Positions 27,469 to 36,588 of a stretch of 64,000 nt of DNA are shown here, one piece after another. Origin of the DNA: Mycolicibacter arupensis (GTDB taxonomy: Bacteria > Actinomycetota > Actinomycetes > Mycobacteriales > Mycobacteriaceae); assembly GCF_002086515.1 (NCBI RefSeq), contig NZ_MVHH01000006.1, positions 62,001-126,000 on the forward strand, given 5' to 3'. Both the position numbers and the translations under genes were made by a program. Position 1 is the stretch's first letter. Every line of letters begins with the position of its first letter. A model generated the notes under the pieces. The model was not told the origin of the DNA. It ran no database searches and saw only the letters and a list, made by a program, of their open reading frames with translations.

Positions 27469-28800
27469 GTGTTCTCGGCTTTCATCTCAGCGCTGCGGAC
27501 GGTTGACCTGAGGCGCAAGATCCTTTTTGCGCTGGGCATCATCGTGATCTACCGGCTGGGTGCGGCCATCCCGTCGCCTGGGGTCGACTACCAGAACGTG
27601 CAGCAGTGCATCAAGGAAGTCAGCGGTGGTGACGCCGCGCAGGTGTACTCGCTGATCAACCTGTTCTCCGGCGGCGCGCTGCTTCAGTTGACGGTGTTCG
27701 CGATCGGCGTGATGCCCTACATCACCGCCAGCATCATCGTGCAGCTGCTCACCGTGGTGATCCCGCGCTTTGAAGAGCTGCGTAAAGAAGGCCAGTCCGG
27801 CCAGAACAAGATGACGCAGTACACCCGGTACCTGACCGTTGCGCTGGCCGTACTGCAGGCCACCAGCATCGTGGCGCTGGCCGCCAACGGTGGCCTGCTG
27901 CAGACCTGCAGCCTGCGGCACGACATCATCGCCGACCACAGCATCTTCACCCTGATGGTGATCGTGCTGGTGATGACCTCCGGCGCAGTGCTGGTGATGT
28001 GGCTCGGCGAACTCATCACCGAGCGCGGCGTCGGCAACGGCATGTCGCTGCTGATCTTCGTCGGCATCGCCGCCCGCATTCCGATCGAGGGCAAGACCAT
28101 TCTTGACGCCCGCGGCGGCGTGGTGTTCACCATGGTTCTGCTGGCGGCGCTGGCGATCGTCGTCGGCGTGGTCTTCGTGGAGCAGGGGCAGCGTCGTATC
28201 CCGGTGCAGTACGCCAAGCGCATGGTGGGGCGGCGTATGTACGGTGGTACCTCGACCTACCTGCCGCTGAAGGTCAACCAGGCCGGCGTTATCCCGGTCA
28301 TCTTCGCCTCGTCGCTGATCTACATTCCGCAGCTGATCACCCAGTTGGTCAACAGCGGCAAGGCCAACCCCGGCAACGGCTGGTGGGACAAGTTCGTCAG
28401 CACCTACCTGTCCGATCCGTCGAACTTCGTCTACATCGCCCTGTACTTCGGTCTGATCATCTTCTTCACGTACTTCTACGTGTCGATCACGTTCAACCCC
28501 GACGAGCGGGCCGACGAGATGAAGAAGTTCGGTGGCTTCATTCCGGGCATCCGGCCGGGCCGCCCCACCGCGGACTACCTGCGTTACGTGCTCAGCCGGA
28601 TCACCCTGCCGGGCTCGATCTACCTCGGCGTCATCTCGGTGCTGCCCAACCTGTTCCTGCACATGGGAAGCTCGGGCACCGTGCAGAACCTGCCGTTCGG
28701 CGGCACCGCGGTACTGATCATGATCGGCGTCGGTCTGGACACGGTGAAGCAGATCGAAAGCCAGCTCATGCAGCGCAACTACGAAGGGTTCCTCAAGTGA
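27469..28800 (+). CDS. secY: Preprotein translocase subunit SecY
   Basis: SecY is the channel-forming subunit of the Sec translocon. The product of 443 residues has the ten transmembrane helices of the family, with the conserved [20 protein letters not shown] and [20 protein letters not shown] segments and the cytoplasmic ribosome-docking loops. The frame is open from 27211, but GTG 27469 follows AGGAGGAG and gives [20 protein letters not shown], matching other mycobacterial SecY. The adk start overlaps its stop (GTGA). Confidence 0.97.
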   Translation: MFSAFISALRTVDLRRKILFALGIIVIYRLGAAIPSPGVDYQNVQQCIKEVSGGDAAQVYSLINLFSGGALLQLTVFAIGVMPYITASIIVQLLTVVIPRFEELRKEGQSGQNKMTQYTRYLTVALAVLQATSIVALAANGGLLQTCSLRHDIIADHSIFTLMVIVLVMTSGAVLVMWLGELITERGVGNGMSLLIFVGIAARIPIEGKTILDARGGVVFTMVLLAALAIVVGVVFVEQGQRRIPVQYAKRMVGRRMYGGTSTYLPLKVNQAGVIPVIFASSLIYIPQLITQLVNSGKANPGNGWWDKFVSTYLSDPSNFVYIALYFGLIIFFTYFYVSITFNPDERADEMKKFGGFIPGIRPGRPTADYLRYVLSRITLPGSIYLGVISVLPNLFLHMGSSGTVQNLPFGGTAVLIMIGVGLDTVKQIESQLMQRNYEGFLK

Positions 28801-29348
28801 GAGTCGTACTGCTTGGACCGCCGGGGGCAGGCAAGGGCACTCAGGCGGTGAAGCTCTCGGAGAAGCTGGGGGTTCCGCAGATCTCCACCGGTGACCTTTT
28901 CCGGCACAACATCGCCGAGGGCACCGAGCTGGGACGCCAGGCCAAGAAGTATCTCGACGCGGGCGACCTGGTGCCGCCCGAGCTGACCAATGCCCTGGTT
29001 GAAGATCGCATCGACCAGCCGGATGCGGCGGGCGGATTCATCCTGGACGGCTACCCCCGTTCGGTGGAGCAGGCCGAGGCGCTGCACACCATGCTGGAAC
29101 GCCGTCAGACCAAGCTGGATGCGGTGCTGGAGTTCCGGGTCACCGAGAGTGAACTGCTCAAGCGGCTCAAGGAACGTGGTCGCGCCGACGACACCGCTGA
29201 GGTCATCCACAATCGGATGGCCGTGTACCGCGAAGAGACCACCCCGCTGCTGGACTACTACCAGGACGAGCACGACCTGCACGTGGTGGATGCACTCGGC
29301 ACGCTCGACGAGGTGTTCGCCCGCGCGCTCAGCGCACTGGGGCAGTAG
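28797..29348 (+). CDS. adk: Adenylate kinase
   Basis: The enzyme interconverts ATP plus AMP and 2 ADP. The 183-residue protein is the short, lid-less bacterial form usual in actinobacteria. The P-loop GPPGAGKGT is at residues 7-15, the AMP-binding STGDLFRHN at about 31-39 and [11 protein letters not shown] at about 83-93. The start is GTG 28797 inside the secY stop, and the stop TAG is followed directly by the map ATG, so secY-adk-map form one operon. Confidence 0.97.
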   Translation: MRVVLLGPPGAGKGTQAVKLSEKLGVPQISTGDLFRHNIAEGTELGRQAKKYLDAGDLVPPELTNALVEDRIDQPDAAGGFILDGYPRSVEQAEALHTMLERRQTKLDAVLEFRVTESELLKRLKERGRADDTAEVIHNRMAVYREETTPLLDYYQDEHDLHVVDALGTLDEVFARALSALGQ

Positions 29349-30164
29349 ATGGTCGGGTGGGCGAAGCGGCGCAAAGCTGTGCCGCATCGCAGCCCTGGTG
29401 AGCTCGACGCGATGGCTGCAGCCGGAGCCGTCGTCGCCGCCGCACTGGCTGCGGTTCGCGAGGCCGCGGACGTCGGGGTCTCCACTCTGCAGTTGGACCA
29501 GATTGCCGAATCGGTAATCCGGGACGCGGGCGCGACGCCCTCATTCCTGGGCTATCACGGATTCCCGGCATCGATCTGCAGTTCGGTCAACGATCGGGTG
29601 GTGCACGGCATCCCGACCGCGACGGAAGTGCTGAGGGCCGGCGACCTTGTGTCGATCGACTGCGGCGCGATTCTGGACGGCTGGCATGGCGACGCGGCCG
29701 TCACGTTCGGGATCGGAACGCTCACTGCCGCCGATGAGAACCTGTCCGCGGCGACCCGGCAGGCGATGGAGGCCGGGATAGCGGCGATGCTGGTGGGTAA
29801 CCGGCTCAGCGACGTCTCGCATGCCATCGAAACCGCTGCCCGGGCCGCGTCGGTCGAATTCAAACGTTCATTCGGCATCGTTGCCGGATACGGCGGCCAC
29901 GGTATCGGCCGTCAGATGCACATGGACCCCTTCTTGCCCAACGAGGGATCTCCGGGCCGAGGTCCGATGCTGGTGGCCGGATCGGTGCTGGCTATCGAAC
30001 CGATGCTGACCCTGGGAACCGACCAAACGGTCATCCTCGACGATGAGTGGACGGTCGTGACCGCCGATGGCTCACGCGCCGCGCACTGGGAGCACAGTGT
30101 TGCGGTGACCGAGGACGGGCCTCGAATACTGACGGTAGCCGCCGAGGGGCCGATCGCGAGCTGA
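29349..30164 (+). CDS. map: Methionine aminopeptidase, type I
   Basis: The enzyme removes initiator methionine from nascent proteins. The 271-residue pita-bread protein shows the metal ligands in sequence: [19 protein letters not shown] (two Asp), [13 protein letters not shown] (His), [10 protein letters not shown] (Glu) and the final HWEHSVAV (Glu). It lacks the N-terminal zinc-finger/PxxP extension of MetAP1c, so it resembles MapA (Rv0734). The ATG abuts the adk stop. Confidence 0.95.
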   Translation: MVGWAKRRKAVPHRSPGELDAMAAAGAVVAAALAAVREAADVGVSTLQLDQIAESVIRDAGATPSFLGYHGFPASICSSVNDRVVHGIPTATEVLRAGDLVSIDCGAILDGWHGDAAVTFGIGTLTAADENLSAATRQAMEAGIAAMLVGNRLSDVSHAIETAARAASVEFKRSFGIVAGYGGHGIGRQMHMDPFLPNEGSPGRGPMLVAGSVLAIEPMLTLGTDQTVILDDEWTVVTADGSRAAHWEHSVAVTEDGPRILTVAAEGPIAS

Positions 30165-30178
30165 TCCGCGTGCCCGCC

Positions 30179-30679
30179 TCACGCGTAGCCCAGAGCTGAG
30201 TTCTCCAGCCGGATCCGGACCCGCAGCAGGGCGGCGTTAGCCAGCGTGAAAACCGCGGCGGTGAGCCACGCGGTGTGCACCAGCGGCAGTGCCACACCCT
30301 CGAGGACCACGGCCACGTAATTGGGATGCCGCAGCCACCGATACGGGCCTCCCTGGACCAAGGGAGTATCGCGCAGCACGATCACCCGAGTGTTCCAGCG
30401 TCGCCCCAAAGTCCGGACGCACCACCAGCGCAATGCCTGGCTCAACCCCGCCAGGGCTAACATCGGCCACCCGAGCCAGCCGAGGAACGGGCGGTGCAAC
30501 AGCCACACCTCGGCAACGCAGGCGATAAGAAATCCGCTGTGCAGGATGACCATGGTGGGGTAGTGCCCGCGGCCGAACTCCCTGCCGCCGCGGGCCAAAG
30601 ACCATGCGGCGTTGGAGTTGGACACGGCCAGCTCCACCAGGCGCTCCAGCCCCACGGCCAGGATCAACAGGTAGTACAT
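30179..30679 (-). CDS. ICMT-family membrane methyltransferase next to a type III PKS
   Basis: This 166-residue, four-helix membrane protein is of the isoprenylcysteine carboxyl methyltransferase family. The C-terminal catalytic signature GPYRWLRHPNYVAVVLEG (about 111-128) carries the RHPNY and later E needed for SAM binding. It lies 4 bp after the type III PKS stop, so the two are co-transcribed. In Streptomyces griseus SrsB, a protein of this family, methylates the alkylresorcinol made by the PKS SrsA; a similar O-methylation of a phenolic lipid is the best inference here. It converges on map with only 14 bp between. Confidence 0.85.
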   Translation of the reverse strand: MYYLLILAVGLERLVELAVSNSNAAWSLARGGREFGRGHYPTMVILHSGFLIACVAEVWLLHRPFLGWLGWPMLALAGLSQALRWWCVRTLGRRWNTRVIVLRDTPLVQGGPYRWLRHPNYVAVVLEGVALPLVHTAWLTAAVFTLANAALLRVRIRLENSALGYA

Positions 30680-30683
30680 GCCG

Positions 30684-31727
30684 CTACCAGCTCAACAGGA
30701 CGAGCTCGCAGCAGAACCCCGGACCCATCGCGACCATCAGGCCGAGCGAGCCGGGTGGCGGTGGCTCGGCCATGGTGGCCCGCAGTACGTCGAGCACCGA
30801 GACCGAGGAGAGATTTCCGTTCTCGCGCAGCGATTTCCGGGTTCGGTCCAACGCATCGGCAGGCAGCTCAAGCACATTCTGGACCGCTTCGATGACCTTC
30901 GGCCCACCGGGGTGGCAGACATAGGTGGTCACATCATCGGGGGACAGCCCACAGTCGGCCAGAAAGTTGTGCACATCGTCGGCCAGATATTTCTCGACGA
31001 CCGTGGCGACTTCGACCGACAGCTTGATCCGGAAGCCGCTGGTGCCGATGTCCCACCCCATCACGTCCTGGGTGTCGGGGTAGAGCCGGCTGCGGGTCGC
31101 CAGCACCTTCGGGCCCACGTGGTGGCGGTTGCCCCCGGTCGCGATCACGGCACCGGCGCCATCACCGAAGAGGCTGGCTGCCACGAAGTTCGCCATCGAC
31201 ATGTCGTCGCGCTGAATGGTCAGCGAGCACAGTTCCACCGCGACCAGAGCCGCCACCTGGTCGGGGTAGGCGCGCAGGTAGTCATGCATCCGCGCCACCC
31301 CGGCGGCGCCGGCGACGCAGCCCAATCCGAACAGCGGCACCCGCTTGACGTCGGGCCGTAACCCGACCCTGGCCGCAAGTCGGGCATCAAGGGTGGGCAC
31401 GGCCAGACCGGTCACCGTCGTCGAGAACACGACATCGACATCGGCAGGCTTGAGTTTCGCGGCGTCCAAGGACCGCAGCAGCGCCTGCTCGGCCAGGTCG
31501 AGGGCGACGTCGATGAAGATGTCGTTCGCCTCGCTGAAGCCCGTCAGTTCGGCATACCGCGGCAGTGGCAAGGCCAGATGACGCGAGGCCACGCCGCTGG
31601 CTTCGAAGAATCGCCGAAATTCCGGGCCGGCGAAATCGCCCAACGCCTGGGCCGATTCCTCTTGGGTGTAGCGGTGAGCCGGGAATTCGATGGCTACCGC
31701 GGCGAGCGACGGTGTTCTGATGGTCAT
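30684..31727 (-). CDS. Type III polyketide synthase (chalcone/alkylresorcinol synthase family)
   Basis: The enzyme condenses malonyl-CoA units onto an acyl-CoA starter and cyclises the product. The Cys-His-Asn triad is intact, numbered from ATG 31727: C137 in PLFGLGCVAGAAG, H272 in YVCHPGGPKV and N305 in RENGNLSSVS. At 347 residues it is of typical size. An in-frame ATG at 31754 would add nine residues (MRIRKRDPD), with no better ribosome site. The downstream ICMT methyltransferase suggests a methylated alkylresorcinol, alkylpyrone or related phenolic lipid. The divergent MarR gene across 135 bp may regulate it. In M. tuberculosis the equivalent spot holds sigL-rslA, as I recall. Confidence 0.92.
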   Translation of the reverse strand: MTIRTPSLAAVAIEFPAHRYTQEESAQALGDFAGPEFRRFFEASGVASRHLALPLPRYAELTGFSEANDIFIDVALDLAEQALLRSLDAAKLKPADVDVVFSTTVTGLAVPTLDARLAARVGLRPDVKRVPLFGLGCVAGAAGVARMHDYLRAYPDQVAALVAVELCSLTIQRDDMSMANFVAASLFGDGAGAVIATGGNRHHVGPKVLATRSRLYPDTQDVMGWDIGTSGFRIKLSVEVATVVEKYLADDVHNFLADCGLSPDDVTTYVCHPGGPKVIEAVQNVLELPADALDRTRKSLRENGNLSSVSVLDVLRATMAEPPPPGSLGLMVAMGPGFCCELVLLSW

Positions 31728-31862
31728 GTCGGGGTCACGTTTCCGAATGCGCAAGGGTTCATCTGCACTCTATGCCGTGCGCATGCTGCAGTTCACGTTT
31801 CGACGGTGCCTTGATGCCGCGATTGGGCGCAGTGCTGAGCAGTCCACGGGCTCCGGTGCGGT

Positions 31863-32384
31863 ATGAAAAGGGGCGTGGCAGCTTCTCGTCCCTCCGGCGA
31901 CTCCGACCCGATCGCGTTGGCTCGCGCCAATTGGGAGCGGGCGGGTTGGATCGACGTGGCTGACGGCATGGTGGCGGTGACATCGGTGATGCGCGCCCAT
32001 CAGATCCTGCTGGCTCGGGTGGAGGCGACGCTGCGGCCCTACGACCTGAGTTTCTCCCGATTCGAGTTGCTGAGGCTGCTGGCGTTCAGTCGGTCCGGAG
32101 CACTGCCGATCACCAAGGCGTCCGACCGGCTGCAGGTCCACGTCACCAGCGTCACGCATGCCATCCGTCGGCTGGAGGCCGCCGGACTGGTCGAGCGTCT
32201 GCCGCATCCCACCGACGGCCGCACCACCTTGGTGTCGATCACCGAGCTCGGCCGCTCGACGGTGTCGGCCGCGACGGACAGCCTCAATCGTGAAGTGTTC
32301 GCCGATATCGGGATGTCGGAACAGGAATCCCGGGCGCTGTCGTCGGCGATCGAGACGTTGCGACGCAACGCGGGGGACTTCTAG
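31863..32384 (+). CDS. MarR-family transcriptional regulator (Rv0737-like position)
   Basis: This 173-residue dimeric winged-helix regulator has its DNA-binding core at about residues 62-125 (FSRFELLRLLAFSRSGALPI through SDRLQVHVTSVTHAIRRLEA), with the wing HPTDGRTTLVSITELG after it. It starts 135 bp from the divergent PKS gene; the usual MarR logic would make the PKS operon its target, but I see no clean palindrome in the gap. GTG 31875 is an alternative start. It converges on the histidine kinase gene with 13 bp between. Confidence 0.85.
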   Translation: MKRGVAASRPSGDSDPIALARANWERAGWIDVADGMVAVTSVMRAHQILLARVEATLRPYDLSFSRFELLRLLAFSRSGALPITKASDRLQVHVTSVTHAIRRLEAAGLVERLPHPTDGRTTLVSITELGRSTVSAATDSLNREVFADIGMSEQESRALSSAIETLRRNAGDF

Positions 32385-32397
32385 CGGCGCCGGCGGC

Positions 32398-33657
32398 TCA
32401 GCTGTCGGAGTCGCGGGCAGCGGGCGTCGGTATCGGGATGGTCGCGGTGACGGCGGTGCCCGCCCCCGGGCGCGATCGGATGTTCAGCCGGCCACCGACC
32501 AGCTCGGCGCGCTCAGCCATCGACAACACGCCATAACCACCCATCTCGTCCCCACCTACGGGGTGTTCGAAGGTGTCGAATCCCACCCCGTCGTCGACGA
32601 TCTCCAGCCGAGCGGTGTCGGGGTCGGCAGTCACCGCGTACCCGAGCCGCACCGTCGTGGCGGCCGCGTGTTTGACCACGTTCTGCAGGCCCTCCTGCGC
32701 GATCCGGTACAGCGCCAGCTCGATGTGCTCGGGCAGTCGGGTCTCGGCCAGATCCAGCTCGATGGTGAGTTGGGGGATCGACCGGGCAAGGCTGGCCAGC
32801 CCGCCCGACAGGCCCAGGTCATCGAGCACCGGTGGCCGCAGACCGCTGATCGCCACGCGGGTCTCCTGCAGGGTCAGCCCGGCGAGCTCCCGCGCGGCCT
32901 CGAGCTGCGTCGACGCCTCGTCGGGGTCATGGCCGACCGCGCGGGCCGCGGCATCCAGCCGGTAGGACAACGTCACCAGGCGCTGCGAGATGCCATCGTG
33001 GATGTCCCCGGCCAGCCGGCGCCGCTCGATCTCCTGGGCCTCGATCACCTGCTCGACGAACAGCTCGTGGGCACGTTCGCGCGCGACCAGCTGCCGGTGC
33101 AGGCGGGCCTGGTGCATGGCCCCGGCAATCAATCGCCCGATGACCCGCAGCAGCTCGACGTCGCCCGGCGTGAACTCGCGCCGTGCCACGGTGTGCACGT
33201 TGAGCACACCCACCAGCCCGCCCGGATCGGTCTCCATCGGCACCGACACCATCGAGGTGAAGTCACGTCCCCGCAGCGATTCGATCGGCAGATACCGCGG
33301 ATCGGCCTCCTTGTCATGGCTGATCACCACCGGCTCGCGGTGACGGGCCACCCAACCCGACACCCCGGAGCCCAGCGACAGCCGGATCTTGCCCACCTCG
33401 GTGTCGAACGGTGGGGTTGCGCCGGTCAGCGTCAGGGAACGCTCGGTGTCGTCGAGTACATGCACGAAGCAGACATCGGTGCCGGTGGCCGCGGTGATCA
33501 TCCGGGTCGCGGCGGCGGCCAGCGGTTCCACCCCCGGGCCGCTGGAGGCGGCCTGGATGAGTTCGCGCAGCAGGGCCAGTTCATGGTTGGCGTCGACGAA
33601 GTCTCGCACCGCATGGGGTTTGCGGGCGCGCGGCCGGTTCGGGCCGGTGGGACTCAC
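32398..33657 (-). CDS. GAF-domain sensor histidine kinase (NarL/DesT-type, HisKA_3)
   Basis: This 419-residue cytosolic sensor has no transmembrane segment. The GAF domain spans about residues 45-185. The HisKA_3 dimerisation helix carries the phosphoacceptor H220 in ERRRLAGDIHDGISQRL. The HATPase_c domain follows, with the N box (YRIAQEGLQNVVKHA), the G1 box DDGVGFD and MGGYGVLSMAERAELVGG. It phosphorylates the response regulator encoded immediately upstream (4-bp overlap). The GAF ligand cannot be told from sequence; no heme-type histidine is obvious. Confidence 0.9.
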   Translation of the reverse strand: MSPTGPNRPRARKPHAVRDFVDANHELALLRELIQAASSGPGVEPLAAAATRMITAATGTDVCFVHVLDDTERSLTLTGATPPFDTEVGKIRLSLGSGVSGWVARHREPVVISHDKEADPRYLPIESLRGRDFTSMVSVPMETDPGGLVGVLNVHTVARREFTPGDVELLRVIGRLIAGAMHQARLHRQLVARERAHELFVEQVIEAQEIERRRLAGDIHDGISQRLVTLSYRLDAAARAVGHDPDEASTQLEAARELAGLTLQETRVAISGLRPPVLDDLGLSGGLASLARSIPQLTIELDLAETRLPEHIELALYRIAQEGLQNVVKHAAATTVRLGYAVTADPDTARLEIVDDGVGFDTFEHPVGGDEMGGYGVLSMAERAELVGGRLNIRSRPGAGTAVTATIPIPTPAARDSDS

Positions 33658-34304
33658 CGGTAGATGCCTTCGCGTAGCGCGGTCGCCACCGCGCCGGTTC
33701 GGTCGGACACGCCCAGCTTGCGGTAGATCGAGCGGAGGTGGCTCTTGACGGTCTCGTCGCCGATCACCAGCTTGGTGGCGATCCCGCGGTTGGACAGGCC
33801 ACTGACCATGCAGGCCAGAATCTCGCTCTCGCGCTGGGTCAGCCCCTGGCGTGCGCCGGGCCAGAACTCGTCGCGTTGCAGCCGGGCGGCGGTACCGGCG
33901 GCCCGCGCCGCCAGGCCGGGGTCGATCACCGTCTCGCCGCGGTGGGCCAACTCGATCTGATGCACAAGATCGTCGCTGCTGATGCTCTTGAGCAGGTAGC
34001 CGCTGGCGCCCACGCGCAGTGCCTCGAACAGGTACTGCTCGTCGTCGTAGACCGAGAGCATCACGACCTTGCGCTCCGGATCACGCTCCCGCAGCGCCAG
34101 GCAGAGGTCCAGTCCGCTCTCCCCGCGCATGCGCACGTCGCACAGCACGATGTCGGGATCGGTCTGCGCGATCACCTCCAACGCCTGCGCGGCGCTGATC
34201 GCCTGTCCCACCACGTCGACCCGGTCAGCGAACGCGGTGAGCATGGCGCGCAGGCCCTCGATCACCATCTCGTGGTCGTCGACGAGCACCAGGCGCACGG
34301 GCAT
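33654..34304 (-). CDS. NarL/FixJ-family response regulator
   Basis: This 216-residue protein has a receiver domain at 1-120 with acidic pair D9/D10, phosphorylation site D56 (IVLCDVRMRGESG) and the conserved LLKS lysine, then a LuxR-type helix-turn-helix at about 150-210 (LTQRESEILACMVSGLSNRG then VKSHLRSIYRKLGVSDRT). It is the first gene of a two-gene operon with the GAF kinase (ATGA-type overlap). Its targets are unknown. It diverges from the HAD-like gene across about 107 bp, which may hold its own operator. Confidence 0.92.
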   Translation of the reverse strand: MPVRLVLVDDHEMVIEGLRAMLTAFADRVDVVGQAISAAQALEVIAQTDPDIVLCDVRMRGESGLDLCLALRERDPERKVVMLSVYDDEQYLFEALRVGASGYLLKSISSDDLVHQIELAHRGETVIDPGLAARAAGTAARLQRDEFWPGARQGLTQRESEILACMVSGLSNRGIATKLVIGDETVKSHLRSIYRKLGVSDRTGAVATALREGIYR

Positions 34305-34411
34305 AGCAAGACAGTAAAGCCCATCGGGTGGGTGGTGAGGCAGTGATTACCCCACCCGGATCCCCCCAATGGGGGAGGACACCCGAGCCGGTTTCCGGCA
34401 CCGTTGCTGTT

Positions 34412-34945
34412 ATGCAGATCACAACCGAACTCGCGACGTGGACAGGTCCTGGCCGCCCGTTCCGGTGGGACCAGGTGCACCGGGATGCCGAGGTGTACCC
34501 CCTGCAGGCGGTGGTCTTCGATGTGGACGCCCTCGCCGACGCCGATGGTGAGCCGCGCTCAGGCGTGGTGGACCTGGTGTTGAGCCTGTTCGCCACCGGA
34601 ATCTGGGTGGCGGTGGTGGGCGCCGGCCCGCGCAGCTGGGTGCAGGCGCGGGTGCGCGAACTCATCGGCGATGGCATGGCTGAGACCGTGGTCAGCGCCG
34701 ACGACCTCACCGGTCCGGCCGGCGACGCCGAGCTCTACCGGCTGGCGCTGTGGGAGCTGGGCATCGTCGCCGGCGAGGCACTGGTGATCGCCGGGTATGA
34801 GTCCGGGGCCCGCACCGCGGCTGCAATCGGCCTGCCGGCGATCTACGCGGGCTCCAGCCGCTACGACGGGCTGCTGGCCAACGACTGCCGGGAGTTGCAG
34901 GCGCAGCGGGTGGTCGCCCGCTTCAGCTCCCGTGCCGCGGGCTGA
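34412..34945 (+). CDS. HAD-like hydrolase family protein, short form
   Basis: The 177-residue protein resembles HAD phosphatases of the beta-phosphoglucomutase group. The nucleophile motif DxD is present in VVFDVDALADADGE (about residues 33-46), and ALVIAGYESGARTAAAIGLP resembles motif IV with its acidic residue reduced to E. The cap domain is very small. The frame is open from 34328, but the ATG at 34412 (MQITTELATW) removes a low-likeness segment. The gene lies downstream of the divergent response regulator. Enzymatic activity is uncertain. Confidence 0.65.
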   Translation: MQITTELATWTGPGRPFRWDQVHRDAEVYPLQAVVFDVDALADADGEPRSGVVDLVLSLFATGIWVAVVGAGPRSWVQARVRELIGDGMAETVVSADDLTGPAGDAELYRLALWELGIVAGEALVIAGYESGARTAAAIGLPAIYAGSSRYDGLLANDCRELQAQRVVARFSSRAAG

Positions 34946-35000
34946 AGCTCGTCGCCGAGAGCATTTGACGCTGACGCGGCCGCTCATCGACGATGACGTG

Positions 35001-35660
35001 GTGCGTCGACTGGTAGTTCTGCTGTGTGCCGTGTTGTGCGTGCTGGGCGTGACGTCGGCGACGATGCCCGGGGCCGCGGCCACCGTCGAACCGTGGTTTG
35101 GCAATGCGGTCGGCACTGCCACCCAGGTGGTTTCGGTAGTCGGAGTCGGCCACTCGACGGCCAAGATCGATGTCTATCAGCGGACTCCCGCCGGATGGGA
35201 AGCGGTAGCGGCCGGGATTCCGGCTCACGTCGGCTCGGCGGGCATCACGCCGCAGACCAAGGAGGGCGAGCCGTCGACCCCGATGGGGTTCTACTCGCTC
35301 GATTCGGCCTTCGGCACCGCGCCCAATCCCGGTGGTGGCCTGCCGTATGTGCAGGTCGTCGGATCCGACTACTGGTGGGACAGCGACTCGGGCAGCCCGA
35401 CCTACAACACCATGCAGGTCTGCAAAAAGGCGCAGTGTCCCTTCAGCACCGCGGCCAGCGAGAACCTCAACATTCCGCAGTATCGGCACGCGGTGGTCAT
35501 CGGCGTCAACAAATCCCGCACCCCCGGTGACGGCTCCGCCTACTTCTTCCACACCACCGACGGCGGGCCGACCGCGGGCTGCGTGGCCATCGATGACGCC
35601 ACGCTCGTGAAGATCATCGCCTGGTTGCGGCCGGGCGCGGTGATGGCGATCGCGAAGTAG
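35001..35660 (+). CDS. Exported L,D-transpeptidase-like (YkuD-type) protein
   Basis: A signal peptide (RRLVVLLCAVLCVLGVTSA, cleavage near AAA27) leads a 219-residue protein resembling M. tuberculosis Rv0309. The catalytic-like motif is HTTDGGPTAGCVAID, with H184 and C194. L,D-transpeptidases form 3-3 crosslinks in mycobacterial peptidoglycan; this subfamily is more distant from LdtMt1-5, so a wall-modifying role is inferred. The start could be GTG 34998 or 35001; I used 35001 by similarity, and no strong Shine-Dalgarno distinguishes them. It converges on mmsB with a CCGGCGCCGG palindrome between. Confidence 0.8.
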   Translation: MRRLVVLLCAVLCVLGVTSATMPGAAATVEPWFGNAVGTATQVVSVVGVGHSTAKIDVYQRTPAGWEAVAAGIPAHVGSAGITPQTKEGEPSTPMGFYSLDSAFGTAPNPGGGLPYVQVVGSDYWWDSDSGSPTYNTMQVCKKAQCPFSTAASENLNIPQYRHAVVIGVNKSRTPGDGSAYFFHTTDGGPTAGCVAIDDATLVKIIAWLRPGAVMAIAK

Positions 35661-35674
35661 CCGGCGCCGGGCGC

Positions 35675-36550
35675 TCAGCTGCCACGCAGCAGGTTGATCA
35701 CCGCGCTGAAGTCCTGGGCGCCGTGTTCGGCGGCGAAGTCGCGGTAGATCTGGGCCGCATGGCTGCCGAGCGGAGCCGTTGATCCGGTCGCAGCGACGGC
35801 GTCCATCGCCAGCCCCAGGTCCTTGTTCATCAGCGAGGTGGCGAATCCCGGCTCGAAGTTCCGGTTGGCCGGGGAGGTGGGCACCGGGCCCGGGACCGGG
35901 CAGTTGGTGTGCAGCGCCCAGCAGTTTCCGGTGGCGCCGGTCATCACGTCGAACAGCGCCTGGTCGGCCAGGCCCAGCCTTTCGGCCAACACGAACGCCT
36001 CGGCGACCGCCACCTGCTGCACTGCCAGCACCATGTTGTTGCAGACCTTGGCGGCCTGCCCGGCGCCAGCTGCGCCGCAGTGGATGATCTTGGCGGCCAT
36101 CGGCTCCAGCACCGGGGTGGCCCGCGCCACGGCGGCGTCCTCGCCGCCGACCATGAACGCCAGGCGCCCGGCGACCGCGCCGGCCACCCCGCCGGACACC
36201 GGCGCGTCGAGCTGGGCCAGTCCATGCGACGCCGCGAGCGCGTGCACCTCTCGGGCGTCGGCGACCGAGATCGTCGAGCTGTCGATGAACAACGTTTCCG
36301 CCCCGGCAGCCGGAAGGACCTCGGCATAGCAGCTCTTCACCGCGTCCCCGTGCGGAAGCATGGTGACCACCGTGTCGGCGCCGGACACCGCCTCGGCGGC
36401 GCCGGTGTGGATCTGCACGCCGTGTTGCTCGGCGGCCGCGGTGGCAGCCGGCGCCGGGTCGAAACCGCGCACGGTGTGCCCGGCGGCGACCAGGTTCGCC
36501 GACATCGGCCCACCCATGTGGCCCAGACCGAGAAACGCGACGATTGCCAT
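35675..36550 (-). CDS. mmsB: 3-hydroxyisobutyrate dehydrogenase
   Basis: The enzyme oxidises 3-hydroxyisobutyrate to methylmalonate semialdehyde in valine degradation. The 291-residue protein has the NAD-binding FLGLGHMGGPMSANLVAAGH at 5-24, substrate motif DAPVSGGVAGAVAG (about 116-129) and the catalytic lysine in GAGQAAKVCNNM (about residue 166). A longer open frame begins at 36853 but runs into fadE9; ATG 36550 follows AGGAG. It is the third gene of mmsA-fadE9-mmsB, the order of M. tuberculosis Rv0753c-Rv0751c. Confidence 0.93.
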   Translation of the reverse strand: MAIVAFLGLGHMGGPMSANLVAAGHTVRGFDPAPAATAAAEQHGVQIHTGAAEAVSGADTVVTMLPHGDAVKSCYAEVLPAAGAETLFIDSSTISVADAREVHALAASHGLAQLDAPVSGGVAGAVAGRLAFMVGGEDAAVARATPVLEPMAAKIIHCGAAGAGQAAKVCNNMVLAVQQVAVAEAFVLAERLGLADQALFDVMTGATGNCWALHTNCPVPGPVPTSPANRNFEPGFATSLMNKDLGLAMDAVAATGSTAPLGSHAAQIYRDFAAEHGAQDFSAVINLLRGS

Positions 36551-36588
36551 ATGTGCTCCTAAGTGGCCCTGGGGGCTTGGTGGCGGGA

